A stretch of DNA of 64,000 nucleotides from Buttiauxella sp. A111 (GTDB lineage Bacteria > Pseudomonadota > Gammaproteobacteria > Enterobacterales > Enterobacteriaceae), in contig NZ_BJFN01000001.1 of the NCBI RefSeq assembly GCF_014189855.1, positions 186,001-250,000 on the forward strand. The letters are read 5' to 3'. The notes below the pieces were generated by a model. That model had not been told where the DNA came from and made no database searches. It saw nothing but the letters and a program-made list of their open reading frames with translations. The translations under genes and the position numbers were made by a program. Below, in pieces: positions 25,882 to 36,981 of this stretch. Every line of letters begins with the position of its first letter. The first letter of the stretch is position 1.

Positions 25882-26943
25882 TTACTTAGATTGTGCGGAT
25901 GATTTACTCATCGTTTCTTTGAGTTGTACCAGCAACTGTTTACGGAAGTCCCCCAGCCGGGGTTTATCACCGTCAATCCATGGTAACGGACGGCACAGCT
26001 CCATCGCTTTGATCCCCAAACGCGCCGTCAGTAGTCCAGCACCAATCCCCTGTGCGGCTCGTGTGGAAAGTCGCGCCGCGAGATCCTGGCCAATCCAGTC
26101 CATCCCAACTTCGCGCACCAGCTCACTGGCCCCCGCAAAAGCGATATTCAATAACACCAGACGGAACAAGCGGATGCGGCTGAAATAACCCAGTTCGATG
26201 CCGTACAGCGTGGCAATACGGTTAATTAATCGCAAATTACGCCAGGCGATAAAGGCCATATCCACCAGCGCCAGCGGGCTAACCGCGATCATTAAGGTCG
26301 ATTCAGCTGCCGAACGGCTAATTTCCCGCCGCGCCTGGTTATCGAGAACGGGTTGCACCAAACGGGCGTACAACTCAACCACTTCGCGATCATTTTGCGT
26401 TTCATGAATCGCCGCGTACCAGCGTTGTAATGCAGGATGCCCATGATCAAGCCCAGCCTGACGCGCCAGTTTTTCACAAAATGCCCGCCCTTTTCCCATG
26501 CCATGGCTATGCATCAAATCACGTGCTTCATCACGTTCATCTGCTCGCTGGCGCAAGCGCCATAAACGACGCCATTCAGTTGCTACCGAACCGACACCCG
26601 CGGCGATGATCAACCCTCCAGCAATCCCCCCGCCGAGCGCTATCCAGTCCTGCGTAACAAAAGCGTTGTGCGTCCACTGAATCCCTTGCGCTACCACGCT
26701 GACGCCGAACAGTCCAAGTCCCACCTGAACCATGCGCCGCCACAGGCTGCGTTTTGGGTGTAGTGCGGCTTCAATAACCGCTTCGGCCTGTCCTTCGTCT
26801 TCCACTTCGTCCAGCGAGTTTAAGGCTGGAATAAATTTTTCCGCTTCAGGTTCGCTAAAAGCATGTGCGGCTTTAAAACTCGGTTCTTTTTCCACATCCA
26901 GTGGTTGCGCGAAATCGACACGCGGTTTTAATGGTTCGTTCAT
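25882..26943 (-). CDS. ycjF: YcjF, inner-membrane protein (DUF697/UPF0283)
   Basis: A 353-residue protein with an acidic N-terminal region, two membrane helices at about residues 70-117 and a DUF697-type C-terminal half. Its start overlaps the end of ycjX by four bases, so the two are translated together. In E. coli ycjX and ycjF are induced in the phage-shock response by PspF and sigma-54. The exact role is unknown. Confidence 0.93.
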   Translation of the reverse strand: MNEPLKPRVDFAQPLDVEKEPSFKAAHAFSEPEAEKFIPALNSLDEVEDEGQAEAVIEAALHPKRSLWRRMVQVGLGLFGVSVVAQGIQWTHNAFVTQDWIALGGGIAGGLIIAAGVGSVATEWRRLWRLRQRADERDEARDLMHSHGMGKGRAFCEKLARQAGLDHGHPALQRWYAAIHETQNDREVVELYARLVQPVLDNQARREISRSAAESTLMIAVSPLALVDMAFIAWRNLRLINRIATLYGIELGYFSRIRLFRLVLLNIAFAGASELVREVGMDWIGQDLAARLSTRAAQGIGAGLLTARLGIKAMELCRPLPWIDGDKPRLGDFRKQLLVQLKETMSKSSAQSK

Positions 26944-28337
26944 CGCAATTTATCCCCAATTAAAAACTCCAGTGCCGCGTCCATCCGAATGTGTGGCATC
27001 GGCCGGTCAACATCCATGGCTTGTGGGCGGAACTGTTCAAACTGAAAACCCTGTTTTTCCCAGAATGCGCTACCCGGTAAACGTGCCGGAACGTCGCCTG
27101 GATAAACAGTCAACGGCTCACCATCGCTCAACCGATTACCGCGTAGCGCCGGAATTTGTTCCCCTTTCACATCGACCAAACCACTTTGTGTTGCCTGCAC
27201 TGACGCAAGTCCCATACAGTCCATGTCGATACCTTCAAAGGCTGCATTTTGCCAGGCGTCCTGTACCAGTTGCTGAAGCAGCGCCACCATATTGGCGTGT
27301 TGATCAACGGTGACGTGGTCGGCTTTAGTGGCCGCGAATAATAATTTGTCGATGACAGGCGAAAACAGACGACGGAACAGCGTGCGCTGTCCGTAATGGA
27401 AACTTTGCATCAATTGTGTCAGTGCAAGACGCATATCGTTAAACGCCTGCGGGCCGCTGTTGAGCGGTTGCAAACAATCCACCAGCACAATTTGCCGGTC
27501 AAAACGCAGGAAGTGATTTTTATAAAATCCTTTCACTACTTTTTCACAGTAGTAATCAAATCGCGTGCGCAGCATGCCAATATTGGTGGTTTTGTCAGCC
27601 TGAGCGAGTTTAGATTCACCAACATCGTCCACATCCGGCCACGGGAAGAATTGCAGCGCCGGTGCGCCCGCCATATCGCCGGGTAAGACAAAACGACCCG
27701 GTTGGATAAAGTGCAACCCTTCACGCTTACAGCGCAGCAGGTATTCCGTCCACGCTTCTGAAATCTCGGCAAGTCGGTTCTCATCGGCTGGCGCCAGTGG
27801 GTCCAGCCCTTCGCATAACTTACGCCAAACCGCTGACCATTCACCGCGGTCGCCCGTTAGCAGGCTGGTCATCTGGCGCGACCATGACAGGTAATTTTGC
27901 GCCAGCATCGGTAAGTCCAACAACCATTCGCCTGGATAGTCGACTATCTCCAGATACAACGTTGAGGTGTCTTTAAAATGGCGTAGCAGCGAGTCGTTTG
28001 AGCGATAGCGGAGTGCCAGGCGCATTTCACTGACGCCACGGGTTGGCGTCGGCCAGCTCGGCGGTGAGCCATAAAGCTGCGCCAGGCCTTCATCATAAGT
28101 AAAACGCTGAATGCCTAAATCCCGCTGCGGCACGCGTTTTACGCCGAGTAAGCGTTCTTCTCGCACCGCGTTTAGCAGTGGTAAACGCGCACCGTTATGC
28201 ACGCTTAATAATTGATTCACCATCGAGGTGATAAATGCCGTCTTGCCGCTACGGCTTAAACCGGTAACGGCAAGGCGTAAATGTCTGTCCACACCCCGGT
28301 TCATCAGGGCATTAAATTCATTTTTGATTCTTTTCAT
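26940..28337 (-). CDS. ycjX: YcjX, P-loop ATPase/GTPase-like protein
   Basis: A 465-residue protein with a Walker A motif in [16 protein letters not shown] and a Walker B-like stretch [11 protein letters not shown]. It belongs to DUF463, and bacterial YcjX has been described as a stress-linked nucleotide-binding protein. ATG 28337 is chosen: AGG lies six bases upstream, and the E. coli protein starts at the same MKR. It is followed by ycjF and lies downstream of the psp operon, the same order as in E. coli except that the genes between are missing. Confidence 0.93.
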   Translation of the reverse strand: MKRIKNEFNALMNRGVDRHLRLAVTGLSRSGKTAFITSMVNQLLSVHNGARLPLLNAVREERLLGVKRVPQRDLGIQRFTYDEGLAQLYGSPPSWPTPTRGVSEMRLALRYRSNDSLLRHFKDTSTLYLEIVDYPGEWLLDLPMLAQNYLSWSRQMTSLLTGDRGEWSAVWRKLCEGLDPLAPADENRLAEISEAWTEYLLRCKREGLHFIQPGRFVLPGDMAGAPALQFFPWPDVDDVGESKLAQADKTTNIGMLRTRFDYYCEKVVKGFYKNHFLRFDRQIVLVDCLQPLNSGPQAFNDMRLALTQLMQSFHYGQRTLFRRLFSPVIDKLLFAATKADHVTVDQHANMVALLQQLVQDAWQNAAFEGIDMDCMGLASVQATQSGLVDVKGEQIPALRGNRLSDGEPLTVYPGDVPARLPGSAFWEKQGFQFEQFRPQAMDVDRPMPHIRMDAALEFLIGDKLR

Positions 28338-28459
28338 ATGCATCCTGGTTGCGATCGTCGCCCTCAACTGAGGAGAATCTTCATTGATTGTAATAAATAT
28401 GGGTTGTTAATGCCGAATCAATGACAAATGAATGGGAAATCAAAAACGTGGAGAAAAGC

Positions 28460-28678
28460 TTACTTTGCAACGCGCGCCGACATTTTACGTAAAACACGGG
28501 CAAGTAGTGGTTCGAGTGTCAGCGCCAGCAGCATTTTCAGCGGACGACGCGCAACGGACTTAACCGCCCATCCCGCGACACCTGCCGGACCGTAACGCAG
28601 GGCCGTCAGCAACACTAATTTGCCGACAATTTTCAGGCCGGGTTTGGCTTTCTGCGCCGTGGTGCGAAATGTTGCCAT
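28460..28678 (-). CDS. pspD: Phage shock protein D
   Basis: A 72-residue protein. The text [32 protein letters not shown] matches E. coli PspD; it is a small peripheral inner-membrane protein of unclear role in the psp response. It is set apart from pspC by nearly 200 bases of tandem repeats. No pspE follows; ycjX is next. Confidence 0.85.
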   Translation of the reverse strand: MATFRTTAQKAKPGLKIVGKLVLLTALRYGPAGVAGWAVKSVARRPLKMLLALTLEPLLARVLRKMSARVAK

Positions 28679-28727
28679 GGGATTGAGTCTCCGAGTGTTG
28701 AAATGGTGCTGTGATCTTGCCTGGTCG

Positions 28728-28870
28728 CCCTCACCCCGGCCCTCTCCCCCAGGAGAGGGAGAAAAATGTACATCCCCTCACCTTCAAGGGAGAAAAATGT
28801 ACGTCCTCTCACCTTCAAGGGAGAAATCCGGTCTATTCCCTCTCCTTCAAGGAGAGGGTTAGGGTGAGGA
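28728..28870. repeat. 31-bp tandem repeats framed by a palindrome, between pspD and pspC
   Basis: The stretch holds GGGAGAAAAATGTAC at 28757 and 28788, and a diverged copy at 28819, exactly 31 bases apart. CTCACCTTCAAGGGAGAAA occurs at 28777 and 28808. The outer ends are inverted (CCCTCACCC ... CCCTCTCCC against GGAGAGGG ... AGGGTGAGG), like REP-type elements of other enterobacteria. It looks like a palindromic element whose inner part has been amplified. Confidence 0.8.
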
Positions 28871-28874
28871 TGGT

Positions 28875-29234
28875 TTACAACTGACGAAAACGGCTACGTA
28901 ACGTGAAAGTATCAGAGGTTATATAGCGCTCCATAGAACGCAAACGTTGTTCACCCGCCGCTAATTGGGCATCGACTTCGTCGAGTAAATCACGGCTAGT
29001 CGGTTGCGGCTTTACCTGGTCTGCACCCGCAGGCATAGGATCAAGAATGAAAGTCAGGGCGATGTAGGCCACGATGACAAAAAAGAACAGGCCAAAAATC
29101 ATCGCTAAAAAAGTAATCAGGCGTACCAGTTTCACCGGAACATCAAGGTATTGTGCGATACCGGCACACACCCCTTTCACCATCCCTTTTTCTGGGATAC
29201 GCCATAATTTACGACCGGAAAATGAATTAACCAT
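28875..29234 (-). CDS. pspC: Phage shock protein C
   Basis: A 119-residue inner-membrane protein. It has the PspC domain opening (RKLWRIPEKGMVKGVCAGIA), one long membrane helix (LITFLAMIFGLFFFVIVAYIAL) and a C-terminal helix with leucines. PspB and PspC sense mislocalised secretins and draw PspA to the membrane, which frees PspF. Its start touches the end of pspB. Confidence 0.94.
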   Translation of the reverse strand: MVNSFSGRKLWRIPEKGMVKGVCAGIAQYLDVPVKLVRLITFLAMIFGLFFFVIVAYIALTFILDPMPAGADQVKPQPTSRDLLDEVDAQLAAGEQRLRSMERYITSDTFTLRSRFRQL

Positions 29235-29461
29235 TATTTGTCTCTCCAGTTCGGATGTTCTGCATCCAGGATCTGCTCCAGCGCCTGAATACGTTCACGC
29301 ATACGACGAGCATCGTCAGTCAGTTGTGCCAATCGTTGTTGTTCGCCCTGAGAAAGATTCCCGCCGTTTTCAGCGCGGTTGTTGTAATGCAACCACAGCC
29401 AGATGGGGGCGACAAACAACACAAAAATCGTTAACGGGATGGCAATAAAAAGCGCGCTCAT
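29234..29461 (-). CDS. pspB: Phage shock protein B
   Basis: A 75-residue protein with one N-terminal membrane helix (LFIAIPLTIFVLFVAPIWLWLHY) and a cytoplasmic coiled coil (EQQRLAQLTDDARRMRERIQ). It acts with PspC as the inducing sensor of the psp response. Middle gene of the operon, joined to pspC by a one-base overlap. Confidence 0.95.
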   Translation of the reverse strand: MSALFIAIPLTIFVLFVAPIWLWLHYNNRAENGGNLSQGEQQRLAQLTDDARRMRERIQALEQILDAEHPNWRDK

Positions 29462-29516
29462 GTGTACTCCTTTTACAAGTCAGGCGAACTGCGGCATACG
29501 CCGCAGTTGCTAAAAA

Positions 29517-30188
29517 TTAACCACGATCCTGATTGTTCATTTTAGCTTTCAGCGCAGCCAGTTGTTCGCTGATTTCATCGTCTGCTTTAAGTTCAGCAAA
29601 CTGCGAATCGAGGCTCTTTTGTTTGCCAAAACTGTGGCTTTCCGCTTCAGATTCCATCTGATCGATACGGCGCTCGAAGGATTCAAAACGTGCCATCGCT
29701 TCGTCGATTTTTCCGCTGTCTAACTGGCGGCGAACATCACGGGAAGAAGATGCCGCCTGATGACGCAGCGTCAATGCTTGCTGGCGCGCGCGGGTTTCGC
29801 TGAGTTTATTCTCAAGCTCGCCAATCTCTTTTTTCATACGCGCCAGGGTTTCATCAACATGTACCACTTCATCTTCCAGGGTGGCGATCATGTCGGTCAT
29901 TTTTTGTTTTTCGATTAACGCTGCACGAGCCAAATCTTCTTTATCTTTACGCAGCGCCAACTCCGCTTTTTCCTGCCATTCAGCTTGCTGTGCGGTCGCT
30001 TGTTCTACACGACGGGAAAGCTGTTTCTTTTCAGCCAACGCACGTGCTGAGGTTGAACGTACTTCAACCAACGTGTCTTCCATTTCCTGAATCATCAGGC
30101 GCACCAGCTTCTGCGGGTCTTCTGCTTTCTCAAGCAGTGAGTTGATGTTGGCATTCACGATGTCGGCAAAACGAGAAAAAATACCCAT
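29517..30188 (-). CDS. pspA: Phage shock protein A
   Basis: A 223-residue coiled-coil protein of the PspA/IM30 (ESCRT-III-like) family, with the amphipathic start [19 protein letters not shown] and long heptad regions. PspA binds and inhibits PspF in resting cells and covers damaged inner membrane under stress. First gene of the pspABCD operon, behind a sigma-54 promoter. Confidence 0.97.
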   Translation of the reverse strand: MGIFSRFADIVNANINSLLEKAEDPQKLVRLMIQEMEDTLVEVRSTSARALAEKKQLSRRVEQATAQQAEWQEKAELALRKDKEDLARAALIEKQKMTDMIATLEDEVVHVDETLARMKKEIGELENKLSETRARQQALTLRHQAASSSRDVRRQLDSGKIDEAMARFESFERRIDQMESEAESHSFGKQKSLDSQFAELKADDEISEQLAALKAKMNNQDRG

Positions 30189-30259
30189 AATTCAATCCTC
30201 TTTAGTCATTATTTCAGGTGCCTGGCACCTTGCTCAAAACAGTTTCACGAATTACACAC

Positions 30260-30276
30260 TGCAATGGGCATGCCAA
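30260..30276 (-). promoter_or_regulatory. Sigma-54 promoter of pspA
   Basis: On the minus strand TTGGCATGCCCATTGCA carries the -24 (TGGCA) and -12 (TTGCA) elements at the correct spacing. It lies 72 bases before the pspA start. This agrees with psp control by PspF and sigma-54 in E. coli. Confidence 0.85.
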
Positions 30277-30337
30277 CTTTTTATTTCATTGATTTTAAAG
30301 AAAATGATTAAATTTGACTCATCATTCATAACGGTTA

Positions 30338-30355
30338 TAGTGGTTAAATTCACTA
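30338..30355. promoter_or_regulatory. Candidate PspF-binding site (UAS)
   Basis: TAGTG and CACTA form an inverted repeat around GTTAAATT, about 80 bases upstream of the sigma-54 promoter and directly before pspF. E. coli UAS sites have the same TAGTG...C(A/G)CTA form. Binding here would both activate pspA and limit pspF. Confidence 0.6.
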
Positions 30356-30374
30356 ACTATTGGTTAATTTAATC

Positions 30375-31358
30375 ATGGCAGATAGCAAAGATAACCTGAT
30401 TGGCGAGGCAAACAGTTTTCTTGAGGTTCTGGAACAAGTCTCGCGGCTGGCCCCCCTTGAAAAGCCCGTGTTAGTGATTGGTGAGCGCGGTACCGGTAAG
30501 GAGTTGATTGCTAACCGCCTTCACTTCCTGTCGCGCCGTTGGCAAGGGCCGTTTATTTCACTTAACTGCGCAGCTCTGAATGATAATTTGCTGGATTCCG
30601 AGCTGTTTGGGCATGAAGCAGGTGCCTTTACTGGTGCGCAAAAACGTCATCCGGGACGTTTTGAACGTGCCGATGGAGGTACGCTGTTTCTGGATGAACT
30701 GGCAACCGCGCCAATGATGGTGCAGGAAAAGCTACTACGCGTGGTGGAATATGGCGAACTGGAGCGTGTCGGCGGGAGTCAGCCGTTACAGGTGAATGTG
30801 CGTCTGGTTTGCGCAACCAACGCTGATCTGCCAAAACTTGCAGAGGAAGGCAAGTTCCGCGCCGATTTACTCGACAGACTGGCATTTGATGTCGTCAAAC
30901 TCCCACCATTACGCGAGCGCCAGCCCGACATCATGTTAATGGCCGAGCATTTTGCGATTCAGATGTGCCGCGAGCTACAACTGCCCCTGTTCCCCGGATT
31001 TACTGAGCAAGCGCAATTAACGCTGCTTAATTACCGCTGGCCTGGCAACATTCGTGAGCTGAAAAACGTGGTGGAACGTTCAGTTTATCGCCATGGCACA
31101 AGCGATGAGCCCGTTGACGACGTCATTCTTGACCCGTTTGCACGGCAACCCGCCCCGTCCGCGCAGAATGATAAAAACCCACTGATTTTACCGATGGATT
31201 TGCGTGCCTGGCAAAATGAACAAGAGAAAATGCTGGTGGAACAAAGCCTCAAAGAGGCGAGATTTAATCAGCGTAAGGCCGCTGATTTGCTCGGACTGAC
31301 TTACCATCAACTGCGTGCTTTGCTCAAAAAACACCAGATTATGCAATCTGAATCCTGA
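30375..31358 (+). CDS. pspF: psp operon activator PspF
   Basis: A 327-residue sigma-54 activator with no receiver domain. Motifs: Walker A GERGTGKELIA, the sigma-54 loop ELFGHEAGAFTGAQKRH, Walker B GGTLFLDELATAP and a C-terminal Fis-type helix (RKAADLLGLTYHQLRALLKK). The start at ATG 30375 matches E. coli (MA..KDNL.GEANSF). Divergent from pspA. Confidence 0.97.
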   Translation: MADSKDNLIGEANSFLEVLEQVSRLAPLEKPVLVIGERGTGKELIANRLHFLSRRWQGPFISLNCAALNDNLLDSELFGHEAGAFTGAQKRHPGRFERADGGTLFLDELATAPMMVQEKLLRVVEYGELERVGGSQPLQVNVRLVCATNADLPKLAEEGKFRADLLDRLAFDVVKLPPLRERQPDIMLMAEHFAIQMCRELQLPLFPGFTEQAQLTLLNYRWPGNIRELKNVVERSVYRHGTSDEPVDDVILDPFARQPAPSAQNDKNPLILPMDLRAWQNEQEKMLVEQSLKEARFNQRKAADLLGLTYHQLRALLKKHQIMQSES

Positions 31359-31608
31359 TAAAAATGAGCCAGCGTACGAATGGCTGGCCAACTCAGCTTT
31401 TGTTTTCGTGGAGCGTTACGCCGTTTTATTCACCAAACGATGCGGCTTGAAGTGGCTCACTGAAGGCCGTAAACGCTGTAAAAAACAGCATTCCCCTGCC
31501 TTTTTTGCAGGCATTGTTTATAAAAAAAGCAAAATAGCCTGACATATTTTGGGAAGCCCTCAAGAGTACGATACACTTTGGCTATCACCCGTGAAAACTC
31601 AAAAACTT
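31359..31608. other. pspF-sapA intergenic region
   Basis: Contains a hairpin GCCAGC/GCTGGC at 31368-31388 that could end pspF, and a second, CCTGC-N7-GCAGG, near 31497-31513. The sap promoter must be here but is not assigned. Confidence 0.4.
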
Positions 31609-33261
31609 ATGCGCGCAATTGTATCTTCCCTGTTACTGGCAGTTAGCTGCCTGAGTGGCGTAGCTTTTGCTGCTCCCCCAGCGGTAACACCTGTCCAAAA
31701 GCCAGCAGATATCCGTAACAGCGGATTTGTTTATTGTGTCAGCGGTCAGGTCAACACCTTTAATCCGCAGATGGCGAGCGGCGGGTTGACTGTGGACACC
31801 CTTGCCGCACAGTTGTATGACCGGTTATTAGATGTTGATCCTTATACTTACCGCCTTGTACCTGAGTTGGCCGAAAGCTGGGAAGTGCTGGATAACGGCG
31901 CAACCTACCGTTTCCATCTACGCCCTAATGTTCAATTCCAGACGACACCATGGTTTAAACCGACTCGTGCACTTAATGCTGATGATGTGGTGTTCAGTTT
32001 CCAGCGTGTATTTAACCGCAACCACCCCTGGCACAGCGTAAACGGCGGCAATTACCCTTATTTTGACAGCCTTCAGTTCCCGGACTCCGTAAAAAGCATC
32101 CGTAAACTGGACAGCAATACCGTTGAGTTCCGTCTTGAAAAACCAGATGCGTCGTTCCTGTGGCACATGGCAACGCATTACGCATCCGTTATGTCTGCGG
32201 AATACGCCGCGCAACTGGCTAAGTCCGATCGAAAAGAGATGATGGACCGCGAACCGGTTGGCACCGGCCCGTTCCAGATTAGCGAATATCGTTCCGGGCA
32301 GTATATTCGCCTCGCGCGTCACCCTAAATTCTGGCGCGGCGTGCCGTTAATGCCGCAAGTGGTGTTGGATTTGGGCTCGGGCGGTACGGGACGCTTGTCG
32401 AAACTTATCACCGGCGAATGCGATGTACTCGCCTATCCTGCCGCCAGCCAGCTGACGATTTTGCGTGATGATCCGCGTTTGCGTCTTACGTTGCGTCCGG
32501 GGATGAATATTGCTTATCTGGCGTTCAATACCAATAAAGCGCCATTAAATAATCCTGAAGTTCGCCATGCGCTGGCACTGGCGATTAATAACCAGCGCCT
32601 GATGCAGTCGATTTACTACGGTACCGCTGAAACTGCCGCGTCTATTTTGCCTCGCGCATCATGGGCCTATGACAGCGACTCCAAAATCACCGAATACAAT
32701 CCCGCCAAAGCCCGTCAGCAATTAAAAGCGCTGGGGATCAATAATCTGGAGTTGCGCTTGTGGGTGCCAACCAGCTCGCAGGCGTGGAACCCAAGTCCGT
32801 TGAAAACGGCAGAGCTTATTCAGGCGGATATGGCCCAAATTGGCGTGAAAGTGATTATTGTGCCGGTCGAAGGTCGCTTCCAGGAAGCTCGTTTGATGGA
32901 TATGAACCACGACCTTACCCTCGCGGGCTGGGCCACTGACAGTAACGATCCGGATAGCTTCTTTCGCCCGATGCTAAGTTGCGCAGCGATTCGTTCGCAG
33001 ACCAACTATGCTCGCTGGTGTAATCCTGAATTTGATGAAGTGCTGCAAAAAGCGTTGTCTTCTCAACAACTGGCGTCGCGTATTGAGGCTTATCGGGAAG
33101 CGCAGGATATTCTGGCAGAGCAGTTACCGGTGCTGCCTCTGGCATCATCGCTGCGCCTGCAAGCCTATCGCTACGACATTAAAGGGCTGGTGCTGAGTCC
33201 GTTTGGTAACGCATCGTTTGCGGGTGTTTTCCGTGAAAATGTTGAGGTGAAAAAACCATGA
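31609..33261 (+). CDS. sapA: SapA, periplasmic binding protein
   Basis: A 550-residue solute-binding protein of the oligopeptide type with a signal peptide ([14 protein letters not shown]...AFA). Text such as [18 protein letters not shown] and [21 protein letters not shown] matches SapA. It belongs to the Sap ABC system, linked to antimicrobial peptide resistance in Salmonella and Haemophilus and to putrescine export (SapBCDF) in E. coli. The frame is open to 31549; the start used matches E. coli. The stop overlaps the sapB start (ATGA). Confidence 0.95.
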   Translation: MRAIVSSLLLAVSCLSGVAFAAPPAVTPVQKPADIRNSGFVYCVSGQVNTFNPQMASGGLTVDTLAAQLYDRLLDVDPYTYRLVPELAESWEVLDNGATYRFHLRPNVQFQTTPWFKPTRALNADDVVFSFQRVFNRNHPWHSVNGGNYPYFDSLQFPDSVKSIRKLDSNTVEFRLEKPDASFLWHMATHYASVMSAEYAAQLAKSDRKEMMDREPVGTGPFQISEYRSGQYIRLARHPKFWRGVPLMPQVVLDLGSGGTGRLSKLITGECDVLAYPAASQLTILRDDPRLRLTLRPGMNIAYLAFNTNKAPLNNPEVRHALALAINNQRLMQSIYYGTAETAASILPRASWAYDSDSKITEYNPAKARQQLKALGINNLELRLWVPTSSQAWNPSPLKTAELIQADMAQIGVKVIIVPVEGRFQEARLMDMNHDLTLAGWATDSNDPDSFFRPMLSCAAIRSQTNYARWCNPEFDEVLQKALSSQQLASRIEAYREAQDILAEQLPVLPLASSLRLQAYRYDIKGLVLSPFGNASFAGVFRENVEVKKP

Positions 33262-34223
33262 TCATCTATACCTTGCGCCGCCTGCTGTTGCTGCTGGTGA
33301 CGTTGTTTTTTCTGACCTTTATTGGCTTTAGCCTCAACTACTTCACGCCGCACGCACCATTGCAAGGAGCGTCGCTGTGGAACGCGTGGGTGTTCTGGTT
33401 TGAAAGTATCCTGCACTGGGATTTCGGCGTATCAAGTATTAATGGTCAGTCGATTAACGAACAGTTGAGTATCGTGTTCCCAGCTACCATGGAACTCTGT
33501 TTTCTGGCATTTGGCCTGGCACTGCTCATCGGTATTCCTGTGGGGATGCTGGCCGGGATCATGCATAACAAATGGCAGGATAAGCTTATCAGTGCTCTGG
33601 CGCTGGTCGGTTTTTCGATTCCGGTATTTTGGTTTGCGCTGCTACTGACGATGTTTTTCTCACTGACGTTAGGCTGGCTACCCGTTTCAGGCCGTTTCGA
33701 TTTACTCTATGAAGTGAAGTCGGTCACTGGCTTTGCGCTGGTTGACGCCTGGCTATCTGACTCGCCGTATCGTGACGAAATGATCATCAGCGCCATACGC
33801 CATATGATTTTACCGGTCGCCACCCTTGCCGTCGCCCCGACCACTGAAGTGATTCGTTTAATGCGCCTCAGCACCATTGACGTGTTTGACCAAAACTATA
33901 TTAAAGCGGCGGCGACACGCGGTTTATCGCGACTGACCATTTTGCATCGCCACGTGCTTCACAATGCGCTGCCTCCGGTGATCCCGCGTCTGGGGTTACA
34001 GTTTTCAACGATGTTAACGCTGGCGATGATCACCGAAGTGGTGTTCAGCTGGCCGGGGCTTGGACGATGGCTTATCAACGCCATTCGTCAACAAGACTAC
34101 ACGGCCATTTCTGCTGGCGTGATGGTCATTGGTTCATTGGTAATCATCGTGAACGTTATCTCCGATATTTTGGGGGCTATGGCTAACCCACTGACACATA
34201 AGGAATGGTATGCCTTACGATAG
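33258..34223 (+). CDS. sapB: SapB, ABC permease
   Basis: A 321-residue inner-membrane permease with six membrane helices and the EAA-like loop [21 protein letters not shown], as in the DppB/OppB group. Translation is coupled to sapA and sapC by short overlaps (4 and 14 bases). Confidence 0.95.
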   Translation: MIIYTLRRLLLLLVTLFFLTFIGFSLNYFTPHAPLQGASLWNAWVFWFESILHWDFGVSSINGQSINEQLSIVFPATMELCFLAFGLALLIGIPVGMLAGIMHNKWQDKLISALALVGFSIPVFWFALLLTMFFSLTLGWLPVSGRFDLLYEVKSVTGFALVDAWLSDSPYRDEMIISAIRHMILPVATLAVAPTTEVIRLMRLSTIDVFDQNYIKAAATRGLSRLTILHRHVLHNALPPVIPRLGLQFSTMLTLAMITEVVFSWPGLGRWLINAIRQQDYTAISAGVMVIGSLVIIVNVISDILGAMANPLTHKEWYALR

Positions 34224-35100
34224 CGTCTATCGCGAGAAGCGCCCGCCGAGTACGCTGCGACTGACCTGGCGAAAATTTTACGGCGACACCACGGCGATGA
34301 TTGGCCTGTATGGTTGCGGCGCGCTGGTACTGTTGTGCGTGTTTGGCAGCGTTTTCGCCCCTTATGGGATCGACCAGCAATTCCTGGGTTATCAGTTGTT
34401 ACCACCGTCCTGGTCACGCTATGGCGATGTGTCGTTCTTCCTCGGTACGGATGACCTTGGGCGCGATGTATTAAGCCGCTTGTTAAGTGGTGCGGCGCCG
34501 ACCGTCGGTGGCGCGTTTGTTGTGACGCTGGCCGCTGCCGTATTCGGGATCATTCTGGGTGTCATTGCAGGCTCCACACATGGCCTGCGCTCTGCGGTTC
34601 TGAACCACATTCTGGATACGTTGTTATCGATTCCTACCCTTCTGCTGGCCATCATCGTCGTGGCGTTTGTTGGCCCGCATTTGGTTCACGCCATGTTTGC
34701 CGTGTGGCTGGCGCTGCTGCCGCGAATGGTGCGTTCGGTCTATAGTGCCGTGCATGACGAACTGGAAAAAGATTACGTCGTTGCCGCTCGTCTGGACGGC
34801 GCTTCAACGCTCAATATTCTGTGGTTTGCGGTCATGCCAAATACCGCCTCAATCCTGATTACCGAAATCACCCGCGCACTCTCCATGGCCATTCTGGATA
34901 TTGCTGCGTTAGGTTTTCTCGATTTAGGGGCCCAGCTTCCATCGCCAGAATGGGGCGCGATGTTGGGTGATGCACTGGAGTTGATTTATGTGGCGCCCTG
35001 GACCGTGATGTTGCCCGGAGTTGCTATAATGATCAGTGTGTTACTGGTCAACCTGCTGGGCGATGGATTACGCCGCGCAATCAATGCGGGGGTGCAATAA
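34210..35100 (+). CDS. sapC: SapC, ABC permease
   Basis: A 296-residue permease of the DppC/OppC group. It starts with a cytoplasmic arm ([18 protein letters not shown]), has six membrane helices and the coupling loop [20 protein letters not shown]. It pairs with SapB in the membrane. Its stop overlaps the sapD start by one base. Confidence 0.95.
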   Translation: MPYDSVYREKRPPSTLRLTWRKFYGDTTAMIGLYGCGALVLLCVFGSVFAPYGIDQQFLGYQLLPPSWSRYGDVSFFLGTDDLGRDVLSRLLSGAAPTVGGAFVVTLAAAVFGIILGVIAGSTHGLRSAVLNHILDTLLSIPTLLLAIIVVAFVGPHLVHAMFAVWLALLPRMVRSVYSAVHDELEKDYVVAARLDGASTLNILWFAVMPNTASILITEITRALSMAILDIAALGFLDLGAQLPSPEWGAMLGDALELIYVAPWTVMLPGVAIMISVLLVNLLGDGLRRAINAGVQ

Positions 35101-36092
35101 TGCCATTACTTGATATCCGAAATCTCACCATCGAATTTATGACTTCCGAGGGGTGGGTCAAGGCCGTTGACCGTGTCAGTATGACCCTGAATGAAGGGGA
35201 AATCCGCGGTTTGGTGGGTGAGTCCGGCTCCGGCAAAAGCCTGATTGCAAAAGCGATTTGCGGCGTCACGAAAGACAACTGGCGCGTCACCGCGGACCGT
35301 ATGCGTTTTGATGACATCGACTTGTTACGCCTGAGCGGACGAGAGCGCCGACGTCTGGTTGGACATAACGTTTCGATGATCTTCCAGGAACCACAATCCT
35401 GTTTAGACCCTTCCGAGCGCGTGGGTCGCCAGTTGATGCAAAACATCCCCGGCTGGACGTTTAAAGGCCGTTGGTGGAAACGTTTTGGCTGGCGTAAACG
35501 CCGAGCCATCGAACTGTTACACCGCGTCGGAATTAAAGACCATAAAGATGCAATGCGCAGTTATCCCTACGAACTGACAGACGGTGAGTGTCAGAAGGTG
35601 ATGATCGCTATTGCGCTGGCAAACCAGCCACGTTTGTTGATTGCCGATGAGCCGACAAACGCCATGGAACCGACGACGCAATTGCAGATTTTCAAATTGC
35701 TGACGCGCCTGAATCAGTACAACAACACGACAATTTTGCTGATAAGCCACGACTTGCAAATGCTGAGCCAGTGGGCGGATAGAATTAACGTGATGTACTG
35801 CGGACAAACGGTGGAAAGTGCGCCCAGTGAAGAACTGATTACCACCCCGCATCACCCGTATACTCAGGCGCTTATCCGTGCCATTCCCGACTTTGGTCGT
35901 TCAATGCCGCATAAAAGCCGCTTGAATACGATGCCTGGTGCTATCCCGTTACTGGAACATCTGCCGATGGGCTGTCGACTCGGGCCTCGTTGCCCTTATG
36001 CGCAACGTGAATGCATCGAAACACCTCGCCTGACCGGGGCTAAAACACATCTTTATGCCTGCCACTTCCCGCTGAATATGGAGAGTCAGTAA
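35100..36092 (+). CDS. sapD: SapD, ABC ATPase
   Basis: A 330-residue ATP-binding subunit. Walker A is GESGSGKSL, the Q loop FQEPQSC, and Walker [12 protein letters not shown]. The ABC signature reads LTDGECQKV in place of LSGGQ, as in other SapD proteins. The C-terminal peptide-transporter extension has cysteines ([15 protein letters not shown]). In E. coli SapD also affects Trk potassium uptake. Confidence 0.95.
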   Translation: MPLLDIRNLTIEFMTSEGWVKAVDRVSMTLNEGEIRGLVGESGSGKSLIAKAICGVTKDNWRVTADRMRFDDIDLLRLSGRERRRLVGHNVSMIFQEPQSCLDPSERVGRQLMQNIPGWTFKGRWWKRFGWRKRRAIELLHRVGIKDHKDAMRSYPYELTDGECQKVMIAIALANQPRLLIADEPTNAMEPTTQLQIFKLLTRLNQYNNTTILLISHDLQMLSQWADRINVMYCGQTVESAPSEELITTPHHPYTQALIRAIPDFGRSMPHKSRLNTMPGAIPLLEHLPMGCRLGPRCPYAQRECIETPRLTGAKTHLYACHFPLNMESQ

Positions 36093-36898
36093 TGGTCGAA
36101 ACGCTACTCGAAGTCCGTAACTTAAGTAAAACGTTTCGTTACCGCACGGGCCTGTTCCGTCGTCAGCACGTCGACGCAGTAAAACCGTTGAGTTTCACCT
36201 TACGTGAAAAACAAACGCTGGCGATTATTGGCGAAAACGGCTCAGGCAAATCCACGCTGGCTAAAATGCTCGCGGGCATGGTGGAGCCGACGACGGGAGA
36301 AGTGGTCATTAACGACCATTTGCTGCATTACGGTGACTACACCTACCGAAGCCAGCATATTCGTATGATTTTCCAGGATCCCAGCACTTCGCTGAATCCC
36401 CGCCAGCGCATTTCACAGATCCTCGATTTCCCGCTGCGTCTGAACACCAACCTGGAGCCGGAAGCGCGCCAGAAGCAGATTATCGAGACGCTAAGAATGG
36501 TGGGGTTACTTCCGGACCATGCCAGTTATTATCCGCACATGCTTGCTCCTGGGCAAAAGCAGCGTTTGGGGTTGGCCCGGGCATTAATACTGCGTCCGAA
36601 AGTCATTATTGCCGATGAAGCGCTCGCCTCGCTCGATATGTCGATGCGTTCGCAGTTGATTAATCTGATGTTAGAACTTCAGGAAAAACAGGGCATAGCC
36701 TACATCTACGTGACGCAGCACATCGGCATGATGAAACACATCAGCGACCAGGTGATGGTGTTGCATCAGGGCGAAGTGGTGGAACGAGGAAGTACTGCTG
36801 ATGTTCTCGCCTCCCCGCTCCACGATTTGACCAAACGCCTGATTGCCAGCCACTTTGGCGAGGCACTGACGGCAGATGCGTGGCGCAAAGACCGGTAA
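36092..36898 (+). CDS. sapF: SapF, ABC ATPase
   Basis: A 268-residue ATPase, the last gene of sapABCDF. Walker A is GENGSGKSTLAK and Walker B VIIADEALASLDM. The signature region reads LAPGQKQRLGLA, a variant of LSGGQ. It starts on the last base of sapD. Confidence 0.95.
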   Translation: MVETLLEVRNLSKTFRYRTGLFRRQHVDAVKPLSFTLREKQTLAIIGENGSGKSTLAKMLAGMVEPTTGEVVINDHLLHYGDYTYRSQHIRMIFQDPSTSLNPRQRISQILDFPLRLNTNLEPEARQKQIIETLRMVGLLPDHASYYPHMLAPGQKQRLGLARALILRPKVIIADEALASLDMSMRSQLINLMLELQEKQGIAYIYVTQHIGMMKHISDQVMVLHQGEVVERGSTADVLASPLHDLTKRLIASHFGEALTADAWRKDR

Positions 36899-36908
36899 CG
36901 ATTAATTC

Positions 36909-36979
36909 CAGGTGACGCTTCGCTCACCCGGCATACGCCAGACGGTTTGCAGGGAGGATAAAACTATCCTCCCTGCAAA
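36909..36979. repeat. REP-like unit and a 15-bp perfect palindrome after sapF
   Basis: GGTGACGCTTCGCTCACCCGG (36911-36931) resembles the core of REP elements. It is followed by TTTGCAGGGAGGATA (36946-36960) and its exact reverse complement (36965-36979) around AAAC. The hairpin lies between the convergent sapF and SRPBCC genes and probably ends both transcripts, although T-runs are absent. Confidence 0.65.
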
Positions 36980-36981
36980 CA

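Noticed and set aside
28728-28870. Short regular repeats as a CRISPR array
   Set aside because: The copies are contiguous 31-bp tandem units without unique spacers, and no cas genes are near.
30223-30235. TGGCACCTTGC as a plus-strand sigma-54 promoter
   Set aside because: The two elements are only one base apart instead of five. The correctly spaced site is on the minus strand at 30260-30276.
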